The notes beneath the pieces were generated by a model. The model did no database searches. It saw nothing but the letters and a program-made list of their open reading frames with translations, and was not told where the DNA came from. Positions 55,739 through 57,912 of a DNA stretch of 57,912 bases are shown piece by piece. Position 1 is the first letter of the stretch. Each line of letters begins with the position of its first letter. The stretch is from an uncultured Clostridia bacterium (GTDB lineage: Bacteria; Bacillota; Clostridia; UBA1381; UMGS1253): positions 1 through 57,912 of the forward strand of contig CAKSHP010000012.1 of the NCBI GenBank assembly GCA_934457145.1. The letters are read 5' to 3'. The position numbers and the translations under genes were made by a program.

Positions 55739-57070
55739 ATGAAAAATATAAATAATGAAAATTATTATGCGTATGATGAAAAAAATATTGCAAAAAATTT
55801 GCAAAAGGCAATGTCGGACAATGCTGATCCGACGGTTGTAAGATATTTAAACGAGGCGCGCAAAAAAAAGATTTCATCCGGCGGAGAGGGCATGCAAATG
55901 TATAAAAACGACAATCTGACACAGGCGGCGGACGAGTATGTGCAAAGTTTTAAAAAGCCTGATATAGAAAAGCTTAACGAGGCGAGAATTAATTTGCAGA
56001 AAAACAGGTTAAAACAGGCTTACGCAAAGATACAAAATATGTATGACAGCGGATTGGACGCGGTTTCCGAGGCGGGCGCGAAGGCAAGAAGGCTTGCTGC
56101 TGCCGAAGAGATGAAAAACAGATTTGACACAGAGGATATGCTTGCAAAGGCAGGTTTGGGACGCGGAGCATATTCCAAAGCGAGCAGCGGTTTTTCGGAA
56201 AGCGCAAGGGCAAAGCTTGTTTCGGACGCAGCAGAAAAAATTATTGATACATATAAAGATGAACAGGCTAAAAAGATGGCTCTTGCATCGGAGGCGGTAA
56301 AGGCGATTTCCGAGGCAGAGCAAAACTATACTCAAAATGCAGACAAGGCTTATTCGCAGCTTGAAAGCGACAGCATAGAACTGGATAACAATGATAAAAA
56401 CATGCGCACAAAGCTTATGGATATGGCATCGCAAAACAGACATGACGAGAGGGATTTTGATTATACAAAGCAAAGCGATATGTATGAAAGAGAGTATCAA
56501 AAAGAGCGCGACGAAAAAGAGTTTGCAAGAAAGCAAAGCCAGCAGGAATATGACAATGCGATGAGCGCGTTTGAAATGACGGGCGTTATAAACACGCAGC
56601 GCCAGGCGGAAATTCTGGGACTGCCGATAGGAACAAGAAGCGAATACATGGAGGATTTGGCATACCGGAAGGCAAAAGATGAAGCCGATGCAAAAGATGC
56701 AAAAGATCAGGCTGAGTTTGACAGGGCATACAGCATGTTTACCTCAACGGGAGTTGTTCAAAGCAGTAAACAGGCAAGCGTTTTGGGGGTTCCGGTCGGT
56801 ACGACGTATTGGGAATATGTTTTGGAAAAATCAAGAGCGGAGACTGCGAAAATTTCGGCAAATGCGTCGCAGACATCGGCTAACGCTTCTGTTATGTCGG
56901 CAAGGGCATCGCAGACAAATGCTGCGGCAAATTATAAAAATGCTCAGACAAATGAGAAAAATGCGCAGACGAAAGCCGCGGAGAGCAGCGCAAATCAAAG
57001 AAAGATTGACGAGCAGATTGAAACATCGAAGGCAAAAAGAGAAAGACAAAACAAAATTGATAATTATTGA
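55739..57070 (+). CDS. Helical coiled-coil virion protein with internal repeat (443 aa)
   Basis: The start is ATG 55739 with AAGGGGGAG upstream; a longer frame from 55676 overlaps the previous gene. Mostly helix with many Ala, Lys and Glu. Two repeats stand at about 287-320 and 340-380: MTGVINTQRQAEILGLPIGT and STGVVQSSKQASVLGVPVGT. The tail is an Ala/Asn/Ser/Gln-rich helix (SANASQTSANASVMSARASQ). In P22-type modules the gene in this place often encodes an ejection or internal protein; I infer that role weakly. Confidence 0.6.
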   Translation: MKNINNENYYAYDEKNIAKNLQKAMSDNADPTVVRYLNEARKKKISSGGEGMQMYKNDNLTQAADEYVQSFKKPDIEKLNEARINLQKNRLKQAYAKIQNMYDSGLDAVSEAGAKARRLAAAEEMKNRFDTEDMLAKAGLGRGAYSKASSGFSESARAKLVSDAAEKIIDTYKDEQAKKMALASEAVKAISEAEQNYTQNADKAYSQLESDSIELDNNDKNMRTKLMDMASQNRHDERDFDYTKQSDMYEREYQKERDEKEFARKQSQQEYDNAMSAFEMTGVINTQRQAEILGLPIGTRSEYMEDLAYRKAKDEADAKDAKDQAEFDRAYSMFTSTGVVQSSKQASVLGVPVGTTYWEYVLEKSRAETAKISANASQTSANASVMSARASQTNAAANYKNAQTNEKNAQTKAAESSANQRKIDEQIETSKAKRERQNKIDNY

Positions 57071-57142
57071 TAGGTTTTATTTCGGCAATGCGGCATGAAA
57101 AGTGCCGTTTTGCCGGGAAAACACAGAGAGGAGAAGATTAAA

Positions 57143-57912
57143 ATGCTTGGTGATTATAAGATAGGGGCTTTTTCAAGACCGGTGTCGGATTTGGCAGATG
57201 TGCCGAATATCAGTGCGGGCGAATTAAAAAGGCATTTTGATTCAAATTCGTATGAGCTTTTAAATTCGCTAAACGCTGTGATAGATTATTTGACGGCAGA
57301 CGATGCGCTTAATAATTTAAAGTGCGGTGGAAAGGAGTTTAAAGATATTTTAAACGAATTAAAGCTTTTAGCTGCAAATGAGGCTGTGAAAAGGGAAAAC
57401 GGAGATGATTTAAAGGTTGATAAGGAAGCAGGCAAAGGACTTTCTGCAAATGATTTTACAGACGCCTTAAAAGAAAAGCTTGAAAACCTTTCAAATTATG
57501 ACGATACGCTGATAAGAACGCTTATATCGACAGAGACGGCGCAAAGAGCGCTGGCAGATAATTTAAAGGTTGATAAAGAGACAGGCAAAGGCTTATCTGC
57601 CAACGATTTTACAAATGCAGATAAAAATAAGCTTGAAAGCCTTTCAAACTATGATGATACAGAAGTTCGCGGATTTATTGAAAATAAGGTCGATAAAGAG
57701 GACGGCAAGGGGTTATCGGAAGAAAATTTTACAAACGATTTACTTTTAAAATTAACATCTTTGCCCGAAAGCGTATATTCCAAAACCGAAACAAATGCTT
57801 TGATTATACCAACAATTAATTATACTGACCTTGACAACACGTATACCGAGGGCATTTACAGGGTAAAAAAAGCGGGATATACAGGCACGCCTGATGAACA
57901 AAACAGCTATAC
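57143..57912 (+). CDS. Tail fibre / receptor-binding-like protein (3' end outside window)
   Basis: The start is ATG 57143 with GAGAGGAGAAG upstream; the frame stays open to the right edge, giving 256 visible residues. Three copies of a repeat occur: LKVDKEAGKGLSANDFT..., LKVDKETGKGLSANDFT... and KVDKEDGKGLSEENFT..., each followed by KLEnLSNYDDT-like linkers. This short beta repeat is seen in phage tail fibres and other phage surface proteins. The remaining C-terminal part, probably carrying the receptor-binding domain, is not visible. Confidence 0.75.
   Translation, partial: MLGDYKIGAFSRPVSDLADVPNISAGELKRHFDSNSYELLNSLNAVIDYLTADDALNNLKCGGKEFKDILNELKLLAANEAVKRENGDDLKVDKEAGKGLSANDFTDALKEKLENLSNYDDTLIRTLISTETAQRALADNLKVDKETGKGLSANDFTNADKNKLESLSNYDDTEVRGFIENKVDKEDGKGLSEENFTNDLLLKLTSLPESVYSKTETNALIIPTINYTDLDNTYTEGIYRVKKAGYTGTPDEQNSY

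Overview
The window looks like chromosome of a low- to mid-GC, anaerobic, Gram-positive Clostridia-type bacterium. Supporting signs are Shine-Dalgarno sites before almost every gene, TTG and GTG starts, consensus sigma-A promoters, S-layer-homology (SLH) surface proteins, [FeFe]-hydrogenase maturases and a GlgC/GlgD glycogen cluster. I cannot name a genus.

Layout: (1) 1-3.1 kb: the 3' part of a large SLH surface protein. (2) 3.1-7.6 kb: an nrdG remnant, tRNA-Leu(UAG) with two upstream tandem repeats of its 5' half, a tyrosine recombinase, then a 309-bp segment bounded by perfect 26-bp inverted repeats. The segment contains a consensus promoter that points away from the next operon (a TetR regulator plus a frameshifted SLH protein). 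This is the architecture of a recombinase-driven phase-variation switch. (3) 7.6-12.1 kb: a CorC-type membrane protein, a second TetR with a textbook promoter/operator, a chloramphenicol-acetyltransferase-like enzyme and a GNAT acetyltransferase behind a possible leader-peptide attenuator. (4) 12.1-25 kb, minus strand: the glycogen locus glgB-glgC-glgD-glgA-glgP-GH13 hydrolase, followed by a BaiN-like flavoprotein and an amidohydrolase. (5) 25-33.9 kb: a PocR-AraC regulator, an FAD oxidoreductase, xpt, comEC, holA, a zone of gene decay (response regulator, DUF554 and HxlR remnants), a flavodoxin-like reductase and an isochorismatase-type hydrolase.

(6) 34-43 kb: an accessory island of mostly unrecognised genes: a VWA-like remnant, a SLOG protein, a PD-(D/E)XK-type nuclease, a WYL-domain regulator, two small membrane proteins with DNWYG repeats, a zinc-finger protein, a family of related hypothetical proteins and a minus-strand three-gene operon. 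Four transcription units share a promoter element, an inverted repeat with a T-rich centre placed exactly 27 bp from the start of the -10 box. A fifth copy lies just downstream of the nuclease/WYL promoter. This points to a single regulon, plausibly run by the WYL protein.

(7) 43.3-47.5 kb: hydG, hydF, a TM1266-type small protein and a dGTPase-like HD hydrolase. (8) 47.5 kb to the right edge: a virion module (large terminase, portal, scaffold-like protein, major capsid protein with a fused C-terminal domain, connector, tail hub-like protein, coiled-coil protein, repeat-bearing tail fibre) with no lysogeny genes in view and a recurrent unusual promoter (TTGTAGTAG-N18-TATAAT).

The two most notable systems are the putative invertible promoter at 5.4-5.75 kb beside its likely recombinase, and the shared-promoter regulon of the 34-43 kb island.
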